DNA from: Xanthomonas cannabis pv. cannabis
GTDB taxonomy: Bacteria; Pseudomonadota; Gammaproteobacteria; Xanthomonadales; Xanthomonadaceae
Direction of reading: 5' to 3'
DNA length: 49,114 nucleotides
Assembly: GCF_000802365.1 (NCBI RefSeq)
Contig: NZ_JSZE01000013.1
Span: 1-49,114, forward strand
Of this stretch, positions 27,729-36,035 are shown in pieces. The notes beneath the pieces are model-generated. The model was not told the DNA's origin and did no database searches. It worked only from the letters and a program-made list of their open reading frames with translations. The translations under genes and the position numbers were made by a program. Position 1 is the stretch's first letter, and each line of letters starts with the position of its first letter.

Positions 27729-28730
27729 TTACGCGGACGCATCCAGCAGGATGTCGTCTTCGCCGACATGGTCGTCCACCCACACCGCGCCCTGCTCGGC
27801 CATGAGCGCCAACTGGTGCTCCAGCTCGCGCATCAGCAGGCGCACGCCCGGCTTGAGAATGGCATTGTTGTCGCGGTAGATCACCCCACCTGCGCGCGCC
27901 TGCGACGGCTGCTGCAGCTGGAAGGCGCGCAACTCGCCACGTGCGATGTCGCCGGCCACCATCATGCTCGGCATCACCGCGATGCTGTCGGTGCCGAGCA
28001 GAATCTCGCGGGTGAAGCTGGCCGAGCTGGAACGCAGCTGGTCGCGCGTGGCCAGCCCATGCTCGCGCATGACCTGCGCCACGTCACGCTCCACGTGCTG
28101 GCTCAGCGTCGGCAGCACCTGGCGATATGCCGCGGCTTCGGCAATGCGTACCGGGCCGTTCGCAAACAGGGGGTGGTCGCTGCGCGCCACCAGGGCGATC
28201 GGATCCTGGTACAGCACCTTGCGGACCAGTGCGTCGTAGCGTGCCAGCGGATAGAGCCGGCCCACGACCAGATCGACTTCGTTGCCGGCCAGCTTGGGCA
28301 GCAGTTCGTCGGTACGGCCATGCAACAGCCGCACCCGCAGCGTGGGCTCGGCGCGGTAGAGCGCCGCCAGCACGGCCGGCAACAGGCCGCTTGCCGCCAC
28401 CGGCAGGGCGCCCACGGTGATCGTGAGCGCGTCGTCCTGCAGCAGACCCTCGAAGGTGTCCTGGGCGCGGCGCAACTGGCCCAGCACCACATGCGCGGTC
28501 TGCACCAGCACCTCGCCCATGGCGTTGGGGCGCACACCGCGTGAGTGACGTTCGAACAGCGGTGCCCCGACGATCTCTTCGATCTCCTGCAGGGCACGCG
28601 TGAGCGCAGGTTGGGTCACATTCAAGACGCGCGAGGCGCGGAGCAGGCTTTTTTGCCGGTCCAGCGCCTCGATGACACGTAGATGCCGGACCTTGATGCG
28701 GTGTTCGAAGAACACGGAGGACATGGTCAT
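27729..28730 (-). CDS. LysR-family regulator of the lig locus
   Basis: This 333-residue LysR-type regulator has its helix-turn-helix at about 14-72: HLRVIEALDRQKSLLRASR then VTQPALTRALQEIEE. The effector domain follows (LTITVGALPVAASGLLPAVL). It resembles PcaQ/GbpR-type regulators that sense aromatic intermediates. It lies downstream of ligB-ligA on the same strand, after a very strong hairpin that may separate its expression from them. Starts at 28730 or 28724 are both possible; neither has a clear ribosome site. The effector is unknown. Confidence 0.87.
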   Translation of the reverse strand: MTMSSVFFEHRIKVRHLRVIEALDRQKSLLRASRVLNVTQPALTRALQEIEEIVGAPLFERHSRGVRPNAMGEVLVQTAHVVLGQLRRAQDTFEGLLQDDALTITVGALPVAASGLLPAVLAALYRAEPTLRVRLLHGRTDELLPKLAGNEVDLVVGRLYPLARYDALVRKVLYQDPIALVARSDHPLFANGPVRIAEAAAYRQVLPTLSQHVERDVAQVMREHGLATRDQLRSSSASFTREILLGTDSIAVMPSMMVAGDIARGELRAFQLQQPSQARAGGVIYRDNNAILKPGVRLLMRELEHQLALMAEQGAVWVDDHVGEDDILLDASA

Positions 28731-28766
28731 GGGGGATGGGCCTTACGTTGGGAAGTCGGTGACAGC

Positions 28767-28820
28767 ACCCGGCAGGTGCCCGAGGCGCGCAGTTCAGCGC
28801 GCCTCGGGCACCTGCCGGGT
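28767..28820. repeat. Perfect 24-bp inverted repeat spanning the ligA stop codon
   Basis: The arms 28767-28790 and 28797-28820 are exact reverse complements over 24 bases, with the 6-base loop AGTTCA. On the minus strand the upstream arm encodes the last eight codons of ligA, the loop contains its TGA, and the second arm lies in the 63-bp gap before the LysR gene. The RNA hairpin would be exceptionally stable. It may terminate or attenuate transcription, or protect the ligBA mRNA 3' end. Confidence 0.9.
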
Positions 28821-29153
28821 CTGCATGAACGCTTCGAACGATTCGCCGCGCATGATGGCGTAGACCTGCAGATTGGTCATGCGCACCACACGGGCGAACT
28901 TTTCGATGACGAAAAAATTGGCGCCGTACTGCACCAGGCCAAGCCAGTCGCGTGCGCGGATCAGCGCCTTCTCCTGCTCGGTGAGCCCGGCCTCCTGCAT
29001 CAGCACTTCTGCATCCTGCAAGAAGCGGTCGCGCCACGGCGCGCGGATCATCTGCCAGAAAAAGCGATTCAGGCGCAGCGCGCGGTTGCTGGTGCGCAGA
29101 TCGAACAGATAGGTCCCGTCGATCTTGTCCATGCCGTTGACTTGCGGATTCAT
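28794..29153 (-). CDS. ligA: Protocatechuate 4,5-dioxygenase alpha subunit (LigA-like)
   Basis: This 119-residue helical subunit is of the LigA family: FDLRTSNRALRLNRFFWQM, then EQEKALIRARDWLGLVQYGANFFVIEKFARV. LigA caps the active site of LigB in extradiol type-II dioxygenases. The ATG at 29153 follows GAGGG; Met8 (MDKIDGTYL) is an alternative. The gene is 10 bp downstream of ligB, the reverse of the ligA-ligB order in Sphingobium. The final codons lie in one arm of a perfect inverted repeat. Confidence 0.9.
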   Translation of the reverse strand: MNPQVNGMDKIDGTYLFDLRTSNRALRLNRFFWQMIRAPWRDRFLQDAEVLMQEAGLTEQEKALIRARDWLGLVQYGANFFVIEKFARVVRMTNLQVYAIMRGESFEAFMQTRQVPEAR

Positions 29154-29163
29154 GTGCAGGCCC

Positions 29164-30060
29164 TCATGCCGCGTTGGCGGTACGCGCCAACAGCTCTGCC
29201 GAACGCGGCGCATCGGCCGCCTCTTCGCCCGGCTCGTACACCACCACGGTCATCGCGGTGGTGGTCATCAGGTAGTAGTTCTGATGCAACTTGCGGATCG
29301 GACCCTCCAGCGCGCCACGCATGGCCAGCCACATGATCTGCTCCACGCTCTCGGCCCCGCCCAGGCGCACGTAATCGGTGTGGGTCAGGTCGGTCAGCGT
29401 CTCGGGGGCATGCTGGAAGCGGTCCAGAAACTCCATGTCCCACTCGGTGTTGTTGAAGCCGGTGCGCTCGCCATGGATCTGGTGCGACAAACCGCCGGTG
29501 CCGACCACCACCACCCTGAGATCTTCCGGATACGACTCGATGGCACGCCGCACCGCCTGACCCAGCCGGTAGCAGCGGCGCGCGGTCGGCAGCGGGTACT
29601 GCAGCACGTTGATCGCGATGGGCACCACCGTGCCGGGCCAGTCGGGCACATGCGGCCATAGCAGCGGCAAGGGTGCCGCGCAGCCATGGTCGATGGGCTT
29701 GTCCTGGAACACGGTCAGGTCGAATTCGTCATTGACCAGGCACTCGGCGATATGCGACTGCAGCTGCACATCGCCGCGAATGGGCGGCAGGTTGCGCAAG
29801 CCCGCTCCCTCGTCGGCCACCGGGAAACGCTCGCCCACGCCCAACGCGAAGGTCGGGTACAGATCGAAAAAGAACGTGGTGCAGTGATCGTTGTAGAAAA
29901 ACACCAGCACGTCGGCCCGTTGCCGGGCCAACCACTCGGCGACCGGCGCGTAGCCGTCGAACAACGGTTTCCATATCGGATCCTGTTGTTTGCCCTTGTC
30001 GTAGGCCACCCCGATGGTAGGAACGTGCGAGGTTCCGATGCCGCCGATGATGCTTGCCAT
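29164..30060 (-). CDS. ligB: Protocatechuate 4,5-dioxygenase beta subunit (LigB-like)
   Basis: This 298-residue catalytic subunit of a type-II extradiol dioxygenase opens a catecholic ring next to the hydroxyls using Fe(II) and O2. Iron ligands are expected at His12 (IGTSHVPTIG), His59 (FFYNDHC) and a glutamate in NNTEWDMEF; the conserved GTGGLSHQIHG carries the catalytic histidine. The length is close to Sphingobium LigB (302). The ATG at 30060 is fixed by AGGAG; the frame extends upstream into the divergent promoter. Protocatechuate is the likeliest substrate, but gallate or a related catechol is possible. Confidence 0.9.
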   Translation of the reverse strand: MASIIGGIGTSHVPTIGVAYDKGKQQDPIWKPLFDGYAPVAEWLARQRADVLVFFYNDHCTTFFFDLYPTFALGVGERFPVADEGAGLRNLPPIRGDVQLQSHIAECLVNDEFDLTVFQDKPIDHGCAAPLPLLWPHVPDWPGTVVPIAINVLQYPLPTARRCYRLGQAVRRAIESYPEDLRVVVVGTGGLSHQIHGERTGFNNTEWDMEFLDRFQHAPETLTDLTHTDYVRLGGAESVEQIMWLAMRGALEGPIRKLHQNYYLMTTTAMTVVVYEPGEEAADAPRSAELLARTANAA

Positions 30061-30136
30061 GCTGCGCTCCTGCGACGCGGCGCCGCCGAGGAAGGCCGGG
30101 CGCGCGTCATTGATTGGGTCGGGACCGGCGATGCAA

Positions 30137-30146
30137 TGGATCCCAA
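30137..30146 (+). promoter_or_regulatory. GntR operator candidate, copy 1
   Basis: The decamer TGGATCCCAA is the exact reverse complement of copy 2 at 30188-30197. Known VanR-type GntR operators carry ATTGGATCCAAT-like cores, which this resembles. It lies 77 bp upstream of the ligB start. Confidence 0.5.
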
Positions 30147-30187
30147 CAGGGACGATCGAGCACTCCGGATTACCAAAGAAGGTATCC

Positions 30188-30197
30188 TTGGGATCCA
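30188..30197 (+). promoter_or_regulatory. GntR operator candidate, copy 2
   Basis: TTGGGATCCA, continuing AAT, is the inverted partner of copy 1; the centres are 51 bp apart, about five helical turns. It lies midway in the ligB/GntR divergent region. Two inverted sites on the same DNA face would suit cooperative binding or looping. Confidence 0.5.
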
Positions 30198-30302
30198 AAT
30201 TGCCATCAAGCGATCTCGTCCGCAAGGTTTTTATACACGCATTTGCGAGTTTTCCCCTTCCAAGGAACGTGCGCTGCGGTACGGCGCGAGAGAATGGAGC
30301 CA

Positions 30303-30968
30303 ATGGCGAACAACCACCGATTGCAAGCGGTCCAGCAGCTACGCGAATTGATCCTGTGCGGCACCTTTGCCCCGGGCGAACGCATCACCGAAGCGGCCCT
30401 GGCCGAACGCCTGGCGATTTCGCGCACGCCCATCCGCCAGGCCCTGCCGGCGTTGTGCCAGGAAGGCCTGCTGGCACAGACAGGCAACCGCGGCTATGCG
30501 GTGCGCCGCTTCAGCCAGCAGGAAAGCCTGGATGCCCTGGCCGTACGCGCCCTGATGGAAGGTTTGGCGGCGCGCACGCTGGCCGAGCAGGGCGCGTCGG
30601 CCGAGGTGCTTGCCACCCTGCACGGCTGTCTTGGCGAAGGCGACCGCCTGTTCGCCAAGCGCAGCCTCGATGCCGGTGACGAGCAGGCCTATGCCGCGAT
30701 GAATGCCCGCTTCCATCGCACCATCGTGGTGGCGGCCAACAAGCCCATCCTCACCGAAACCGTGGACCGCTGCACGGTGGTGCCGTTCGTCAGCCCCAGC
30801 CATGTGGTGTTCGGCCAGCGCTCGGCCACCGTGGCCTACGACGATCTGTATTACGGGCACCGCCAACATGGGGCGATCGTCTCGGCGATCGAACAACGCG
30901 ACGGAGCACGTGCGGAACTGCTGTTCCGCGAACATGCGCATACGCAACGCCACAGCATGGGAATGTGA
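30303..30968 (+). CDS. GntR-family (FCD/VanR-like) regulator
   Basis: This 221-residue protein has an N-terminal winged helix (LQAVQQLRELILCGTFAPGER then RLAISRTPIRQALPALCQEGLL). The C-terminal FCD domain has metal-type histidines in ARFHRTIVVAA, GHRQHGAIVSAIEQRD and FREHAHTQRH. It is divergent from ligB with 242 bp between starts and probably represses it, in the manner of VanR in vanillate pathways. ATGs at 30294 and 30303 are both in frame; neither has a well-spaced ribosome site. The ligand is unknown. Confidence 0.87.
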   Translation: MANNHRLQAVQQLRELILCGTFAPGERITEAALAERLAISRTPIRQALPALCQEGLLAQTGNRGYAVRRFSQQESLDALAVRALMEGLAARTLAEQGASAEVLATLHGCLGEGDRLFAKRSLDAGDEQAYAAMNARFHRTIVVAANKPILTETVDRCTVVPFVSPSHVVFGQRSATVAYDDLYYGHRQHGAIVSAIEQRDGARAELLFREHAHTQRHSMGM

Positions 30969-31093
30969 CTACCGCGCCCCGGAGCTGAGCACGACGCACC
31001 TGCGCCAACACCGCAGACGCGCCACGCGGCACCCATTGAGCGACCAGCTTGCTACCCGCTCGTGCAGGTGGCAACGGCAGTTAACCCGCCACA

Positions 31094-31119
31094 CGCAGCG
31101 CCCCGTCGCAGGCGCTGCG
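31094..31119. terminator. Hairpin between GntR gene and outer-membrane transporter gene
   Basis: CGCAGCGCC (31094-31102) pairs perfectly with GGCGCTGCG (31111-31119) around an 8-base loop, between convergent genes. No T tract follows on either strand. Confidence 0.4.
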
Positions 31120-31137
31120 CATGGCGGCGGTGGACGC

Positions 31138-32172
31138 CTATAACGAATGCACGAACATCAGATTGAAGTTATTGCCAGCGACCGAATTTTCCACATCCAC
31201 CGGCAGGTACACATTGAAGTTGAACAGGTTCTTTTCGTTCATGCGCCAGGACAGACCGGGGCCGATATAGAACTGCCTGCGTTTGCTGTCCGGCACACGC
31301 TGGTCATTGGTGCGGTTGTCCTTCAACTGCTGCAGGTAGTACCCATTGAGCCCCACCCGCCACTGCTCGTTGAGCTTCAGCGAGGTGGCGAAGTTGAGCC
31401 AGACCAGGTCGCCGGCCTGCCCGTTGCGGAAACGGAAGCCGGGAATCGGCGGCACGCCGCCGGCGCGGCTGGTCCGGAAGTTGTACAGATAATTCAGGCG
31501 CCCGCTGATTTCCCAGCGATCGCTGGGTTGCACGGTGAATGCCCAGTGCGGGGCCACCGACCAGAACCCGGTGCTCTGGTTGATCGCGGTATCACGATCG
31601 AACTTGCCGACCGGCGCAAAGGCGTCGATTGCAAAGCGCTGGAAGAAGAACACGCGCCCGTCGCGCATGACCGGCGGCATCTGCAAGGCAGGCCCGAACG
31701 AGATATCGCCCATGCCGAACCCATTGCTGCTCAGCTGCACGGGGCTGTCTGCGGCAAATGCGGTGTCGTAATTGACCAACGGCACGATGGCATTGAAGCT
31801 CAACGAACCTCCCTTCCAGGTATAGGGCGTGACATAGATCATCTGGGTCAACAGCACGCTGACGTCCACTTGCGGGTCGCGAAAGGCCGGCGAATCGTCG
31901 CCGCTGGCATTCCGGATCGAATTGAAGTGGTAATGGCGCAGGTATTCGATGACGGTCCAGCCGGGCGTCAGCGAGCCAAACCCGTCCATGAAACTGGTGC
32001 CCCCCACATTGATGCCCTGCGGCGGTGCCGCCGTTTCCGGTACGGCCTGCGCCATCACCGTGCCCGGCAACACCGCAGCGAGTGTGGCGCCGACAATCCA
32101 TGACCGTTGCCGACGCGACAGGGCGCACAGCAACACCGAACGACAATGAGCAGACAAACGGACGCGTTCCAC
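31138..32172 (-). CDS. SphA/MetA-pathway-type outer-membrane transporter
   Basis: This 344-residue protein has an N-terminal signal region (about residues 20-42, ending GTVMAQA) followed by a beta-barrel of the 'phenol MetA-pathway degradation' type, with alternating hydrophobic strands and a terminal NFNLMFVHSL ending. Members sit in aromatic-degradation clusters and are thought to admit hydrophobic or aromatic substrates across the outer membrane. The start is a GTG at 32172, supported by GGAG 9 bases before it. It is the last gene of the hydrolase/NTF2/transporter group. Confidence 0.85.
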   Translation of the reverse strand: MERVRLSAHCRSVLLCALSRRQRSWIVGATLAAVLPGTVMAQAVPETAAPPQGINVGGTSFMDGFGSLTPGWTVIEYLRHYHFNSIRNASGDDSPAFRDPQVDVSVLLTQMIYVTPYTWKGGSLSFNAIVPLVNYDTAFAADSPVQLSSNGFGMGDISFGPALQMPPVMRDGRVFFFQRFAIDAFAPVGKFDRDTAINQSTGFWSVAPHWAFTVQPSDRWEISGRLNYLYNFRTSRAGGVPPIPGFRFRNGQAGDLVWLNFATSLKLNEQWRVGLNGYYLQQLKDNRTNDQRVPDSKRRQFYIGPGLSWRMNEKNLFNFNVYLPVDVENSVAGNNFNLMFVHSL

Positions 32173-32292
32173 TAGGCGAATCTCCGGTGCGGACAGGTGG
32201 GTGACAGCGGGCGCGGCGTGGGGGAGAAAGCGATACGACAGCGCGGCACGCCGATGGCGGCTGCAACGCTTCTGCGTGTTAGCGATGGCGGC

Positions 32293-32721
32293 TCAGCAAC
32301 CGATCTGCAGCAGCAACGCACCGAGCCGCTGCTTGAACAGCCAACGCTCCTGCTCGAAGACCAGCACGTCGTCGAAACTACCGAGCAAGGCCGGTGACTG
32401 CGCGGCGAACGGCGGTGGCGCAGAGGTCTGGCTGGCGGTGTAAAGCAGCACATTGCTATGCGCATGCGCCAGGGTCGACGATTGAACGGTGACCAGGGTA
32501 TTGAGCATCAGGTGGCAGGTGGTGCGCGGCGGACGCGTACGAAACGCCTGCAGGATGGCCTCGCGCCCACGCACCGGTGCGTCGGGTGCGCTGGGCCGTG
32601 CGAACACGCCATCGTCGGTGAACAAGGCAGCAAGCGCCTCGTAATCGTGGCGGTCGTTGTACAGCGCGAACCTGTGGATCAGTTGCTCGCAGGCAATGAT
32701 GGTCGATGCCTCGTCGTGCAT
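32293..32721 (-). CDS. NTF2-fold (SnoaL-like) protein of the lig locus
   Basis: This 142-residue cone-fold protein has the SnoaL/ring-hydroxylating-dioxygenase beta-subunit-like pattern: ACEQLIHRFALYNDRHDYEALAALFTDDGVFARP then GREAILQAFRTRPPRTTCHLMLNTLVT. The HDY-type region resembles catalytic SnoaL isomerases and dehydratases. It may convert a ring-cleavage product, but no activity can be fixed. A perfect AAGGAGG precedes the ATG at 32721. It is placed between the hydrolase and transporter genes. Confidence 0.82.
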   Translation of the reverse strand: MHDEASTIIACEQLIHRFALYNDRHDYEALAALFTDDGVFARPSAPDAPVRGREAILQAFRTRPPRTTCHLMLNTLVTVQSSTLAHAHSNVLLYTASQTSAPPPFAAQSPALLGSFDDVLVFEQERWLFKQRLGALLLQIGC

Positions 32722-32803
32722 GCAGCCTCCTTGGATTTCAGCAAAACCGATCGGCGTCGCCAGCGACCGCTGCGTCACCGCCGGTGGCGTGGCCCGCTGG
32801 CCA

Positions 32804-33523
32804 TCACGCGGCCTGCAGCCAGTCGCGCAGGGCGGCGGTCACCGCCGCCGGCGCCTCCACCGGCGCCATGTGCCCGCTGTCTTCGAACACCACCAGACGC
32901 GCCTGCGGGATGTGCCGCGCCATGTCCTGGTGCCGGGCCAACGGGCTCCAGGCGTCCTGGCGCCCGACGCCCAGCAAGGTGGGGCAGCGGATCCGTGCGA
33001 GCACCGGCGCGGCATCGGGGCGCTCCAGCAGGGCCGTGATCTGGCCGGCGAACCCCTTCGGGCTTTGACGCTGCACCATCGCCGTCAGGCGCTCCATCAA
33101 CGCGGCATCGTCGACACGGTCCGGGTGCAGCATCGGCGGCAGCCAGGCCGACGCCAGCGCCTGCATGCCCTGGGTGCGGGCCAGGTCCACCAGCGCCTGT
33201 CGCTCTTCGCGCTCGCCCTCGCGACGTGGGGCGACGCCGGTATCGAGCAATGCCAGCCGGGTCACGCGCTCCGGTGCCTGGCGCATGATCTCCAGCGCGA
33301 CGCGTCCCCCCATCGAGTGCCCGGCCAGTGCGAACTGCGGCGGTGCATCGGCCAGCACGTGGGTGGCCATCTGCACGATGCTGTCGAAACCGGGGAAGTC
33401 CAGCACCTGCACCTCCGCCAGGCCCTCCAGCGCCTCGCGCTGCGGCTGCCAGATGGCGGCATCGCAGAGCAGGCCGCAGAGCAGCAGCAAGGGGGGCTTG
33501 GGTGGGCGCGCAACCGAGGTCAT
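32804..33523 (-). CDS. Alpha/beta hydrolase of the lig locus
   Basis: This 239-residue alpha/beta-hydrolase has the nucleophile elbow AGHSMGGRVAL (Ser about residue 70), an acid in GVGRQDAWSP and the catalytic histidine in FEDSGHMAPVEAP. It resembles PcaD/MhpC-type hydrolases that cut enol-lactones or meta-cleavage products. In this locus it could process the LigAB product, replacing steps normally done by ligC/ligI. It is the first gene of the hydrolase-NTF2-transporter group. An AT-rich segment at 33565-33605 may hold the promoter. Confidence 0.85.
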   Translation of the reverse strand: MTSVARPPKPPLLLLCGLLCDAAIWQPQREALEGLAEVQVLDFPGFDSIVQMATHVLADAPPQFALAGHSMGGRVALEIMRQAPERVTRLALLDTGVAPRREGEREERQALVDLARTQGMQALASAWLPPMLHPDRVDDAALMERLTAMVQRQSPKGFAGQITALLERPDAAPVLARIRCPTLLGVGRQDAWSPLARHQDMARHIPQARLVVFEDSGHMAPVEAPAAVTAALRDWLQAA

Positions 33524-33648
33524 GCGCCGACTGTAGCTAGGCCGTGCGCGTCCGTCGTATGGAAGATGCGGCCTTCGCTATAAGTTTCTAGGCATAAAAC
33601 AAAGGCTGCGCCGGTTATCCGCGTTCACGCCGGCCGGCGCGGCGATGC

Positions 33649-34830
33649 TCACGCACCGCCAGAGGCGCGCTTCCACAACACATCGACCAGCGGCGGCAGC
33701 TTGCCGGCCAGGCCGAGCACCGTTCCGCGCAGCAAGGTCAGGTGCATCTCGTCATTGGAAAACACCCGATTGATCGCATCGAAGCCGTAGGCGGCGACGG
33801 CGTTGTCGCTGCGACGGGTTCGCGCCCACCGTTGCAGGCGGTGCGGCGCAGCCCAGTCGGCACGCTTGGCGCGCGCGTTGCGCACTTGCTCGCGCAGCGC
33901 AGCGACATCGCGCAACCCCAGATTGACGCCCTGCCCGGCAAGGGGATGCACCACGTGCGCGGCATCGCCCAGGGTCAGCACACGGCCGCTGACGTACTGC
34001 TCCACCAGTTGCCGCTGCAGCGGAAAGGCAGCGCGCGGCGAGGCCACCCGCACCTGGCCAAGGCGTGCGGCGAAGGCCTGGGTGAGCTCGCGCGAAAACG
34101 CCGCATCATCCAGGGCCAGCACACGTGCGGCGTCGGCATCCGGCAAGGTCCATACGATCGAACTGCGGCCTTCGGCAAACGGCAGGAACGCCAGCGGCCC
34201 GGTGGTCAAGAAGCGCTGCCAGGCGGTGGACTGGTGCGGCCGCTCGGTCTCCACGAAGGCCACCACGCCGCGTTGCGCGTAGGCGTGCCGCGAGACCGGC
34301 ACCCCGGCCAATTCGCGCAAGGTGGACGCAGCGCCATCGGCGGCGATCGCAATCGCCGCCTCCAGGCGGCTGCCATCGTCCAGCCGCAGGCGCACGCTGC
34401 CGCTGTCCTGCTCCAGTTCGACCACGCGCGCCGGACAATGCACCTCGATGCCGGCTGCGTGCACGGCCGCCCAGAGGCGATCGACCAGCAGCGCGTTTTC
34501 GACGATCCAGCCCAGCTGTTCGCGCCCCAGCGTGTCGGCATCGAACCCCAGCTCGCCGCCCCCGCCGGCATCCCAGACCCGCATCCGCCGGTAGGGCTGC
34601 ACGCGGGCGGCACGCACCGCCGACCACACGCCCAGACTGTCCAGCAACGCGGCGTTGTCGGCGGCGAATGCGTAGACGCGCAGGTCGGGTTGGTCGGCGT
34701 GCCAGTGCGCGGGTTCATGCCCTTCCACCAACGCGACCTGCAGCCCGGCATCGGCCAGCGCCAAGGCGCAGGCGGCGCCGACCACACCGCCACCGACGAT
34801 CACCGCATCACGCGGCGTGCGCCGGTTCAT
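33649..34830 (-). CDS. ubiI: UbiH/UbiF/VisC-family ubiquinone hydroxylase (second of pair)
   Basis: This 393-residue FAD monooxygenase has the dinucleotide motif AVIVGGGVVGAACALAL, the DG motif IAADGAASTLREL and the GD motif LTLGDAAHVVHPLAGQGVNLGLRD. It hydroxylates the ring of a ubiquinone precursor, most likely C5 as in UbiI or another position. The exact position cannot be read from sequence, so the symbol is tentative. The ATG at 34830 overlaps the stop of the upstream ubiH by 4 bases. The ATG is preferred to an upstream in-frame start. Confidence 0.85.
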   Translation of the reverse strand: MNRRTPRDAVIVGGGVVGAACALALADAGLQVALVEGHEPAHWHADQPDLRVYAFAADNAALLDSLGVWSAVRAARVQPYRRMRVWDAGGGGELGFDADTLGREQLGWIVENALLVDRLWAAVHAAGIEVHCPARVVELEQDSGSVRLRLDDGSRLEAAIAIAADGAASTLRELAGVPVSRHAYAQRGVVAFVETERPHQSTAWQRFLTTGPLAFLPFAEGRSSIVWTLPDADAARVLALDDAAFSRELTQAFAARLGQVRVASPRAAFPLQRQLVEQYVSGRVLTLGDAAHVVHPLAGQGVNLGLRDVAALREQVRNARAKRADWAAPHRLQRWARTRRSDNAVAAYGFDAINRVFSNDEMHLTLLRGTVLGLAGKLPPLVDVLWKRASGGA

Positions 34831-36035
34831 GCCACACCCCGGCACAGCTGCGGGACTTCGCCACGGAAGCCCATCGCGCCCCCGACCAGCATCGACTGCA
34901 ACGGAGCGGCCTGCGAGGTCGCCAGCAGGCCCAGGCTGCGCAGCGGTCGTAGCAAAGGCGCCGGATTGCCGGTCAGCCGCGCCAACCCGCTGGAGAAGCC
35001 GATCGTGTGTTCACGGTCCACGCGTCGACGCGCCAGATACGCATCCAGCCGCGCACCCGCACCGGCATCGCTGCGATCGTGTTCGATCAGTTCGGCCAGC
35101 GTCAGCGCATCGCGCAGCCCGAGATTGAAGCCCTGCGCGCCGATCGGATGCAGCGTCTGCGCGGCATTGCCCAGCAGCACCACGCGTTCGGCGATGAGGC
35201 TGTTCGCCAGCACCTGCACCAACGGGTAGGCGCTGCGCTCGCCACTGGCGATGAAGCGCCCGGCACGCCAGCCGGCCGCGCGCTGCAGCCGTGCCAGCCA
35301 GCCGGCCTCGTCCAGGGCCGCCACCGCTTCGGCATCGGCACGCGCCACGCAATGGATGGCGCCGTAATGGCGGTCGCCCCGCGGCAGCAATGCGGTTGGC
35401 CCGTGTTCGCCGAAGCGCTCCCAGGCAGTGCCATCGGGCGACCTGGCGGCCCGCACGCGCGCCACGAACAGGGTCTGCAGGAAATCGTGCGCGTCGGTGC
35501 CGATATGCAGCAGCTCGCGCACCGCGCTGTGGCTGCCATCGGCGCCAACCACCAGCCTGGCGCGGACCAGTCGCTCGCCGTCGGCGGCCGCCAGGCGGAC
35601 TGCGCGCAGGCCGTCCTGCACCGGCTCCACGCCGATGCAGCGTGCCGGGCGATACCGGTGCAACCGGGTCAGCTCGTCCAGACGCGCCTGCAGGGCATCG
35701 CCGAAATCGCGCGCCACCACCACCTGGCCGAAGCTCTCGCGCCCGTAGTCGGCGGCGTCCAGCTGCACGCGCCCGAAGTCGCCTGCACGGCTGACGTGGA
35801 TGCGCCGAATCGGCCCGGGCGGGTTGCGCAACCTTGCCATGACCCCGAGCGCGCCCAATGCATTGACCGTGGCGGCGGCGAAACTCAGGTTGCGTTGGTC
35901 GAATACCGCCGGTGGCGCGCCGGCCGGGGTGGCTTCCACCAACCCGACATCCAGGCCGAGGCGGTCCAGCGCAATCGCCAGGCTGGAGCCGACCAGGCCG
36001 CCGCCAACGATCAAAACGTCATGTGGATGTGTCAT
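34827..36035 (-). CDS. ubiH: 2-Octaprenyl-6-methoxyphenol hydroxylase UbiH
   Basis: This 402-residue FAD monooxygenase acts in ubiquinone biosynthesis, at the C4 hydroxylation in E. coli. Motifs are VLIVGGGLVGSSLAIAL, VGADGSHSAVREL and LLGNAAQTLHPIGAQGFNLG; the Asn in GNAAQ, where most relatives have Asp, is characteristic of UbiH itself. The start is ATG at 36035; a GTG at 36041 is also in frame. The two hydroxylase genes overlap (ATGA) and are certainly cotranscribed. Confidence 0.88.
   Translation of the reverse strand: MTHPHDVLIVGGGLVGSSLAIALDRLGLDVGLVEATPAGAPPAVFDQRNLSFAAATVNALGALGVMARLRNPPGPIRRIHVSRAGDFGRVQLDAADYGRESFGQVVVARDFGDALQARLDELTRLHRYRPARCIGVEPVQDGLRAVRLAAADGERLVRARLVVGADGSHSAVRELLHIGTDAHDFLQTLFVARVRAARSPDGTAWERFGEHGPTALLPRGDRHYGAIHCVARADAEAVAALDEAGWLARLQRAAGWRAGRFIASGERSAYPLVQVLANSLIAERVVLLGNAAQTLHPIGAQGFNLGLRDALTLAELIEHDRSDAGAGARLDAYLARRRVDREHTIGFSSGLARLTGNPAPLLRPLRSLGLLATSQAAPLQSMLVGGAMGFRGEVPQLCRGVA

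Noticed and set aside
30061-30303. Upstream extension of ligB
   Set aside because: It would cover the divergent promoter with the paired operator decamers. The ATG at 30060 has AGGAG and starts the family N-terminus MASIIGGIGTSHVPT.
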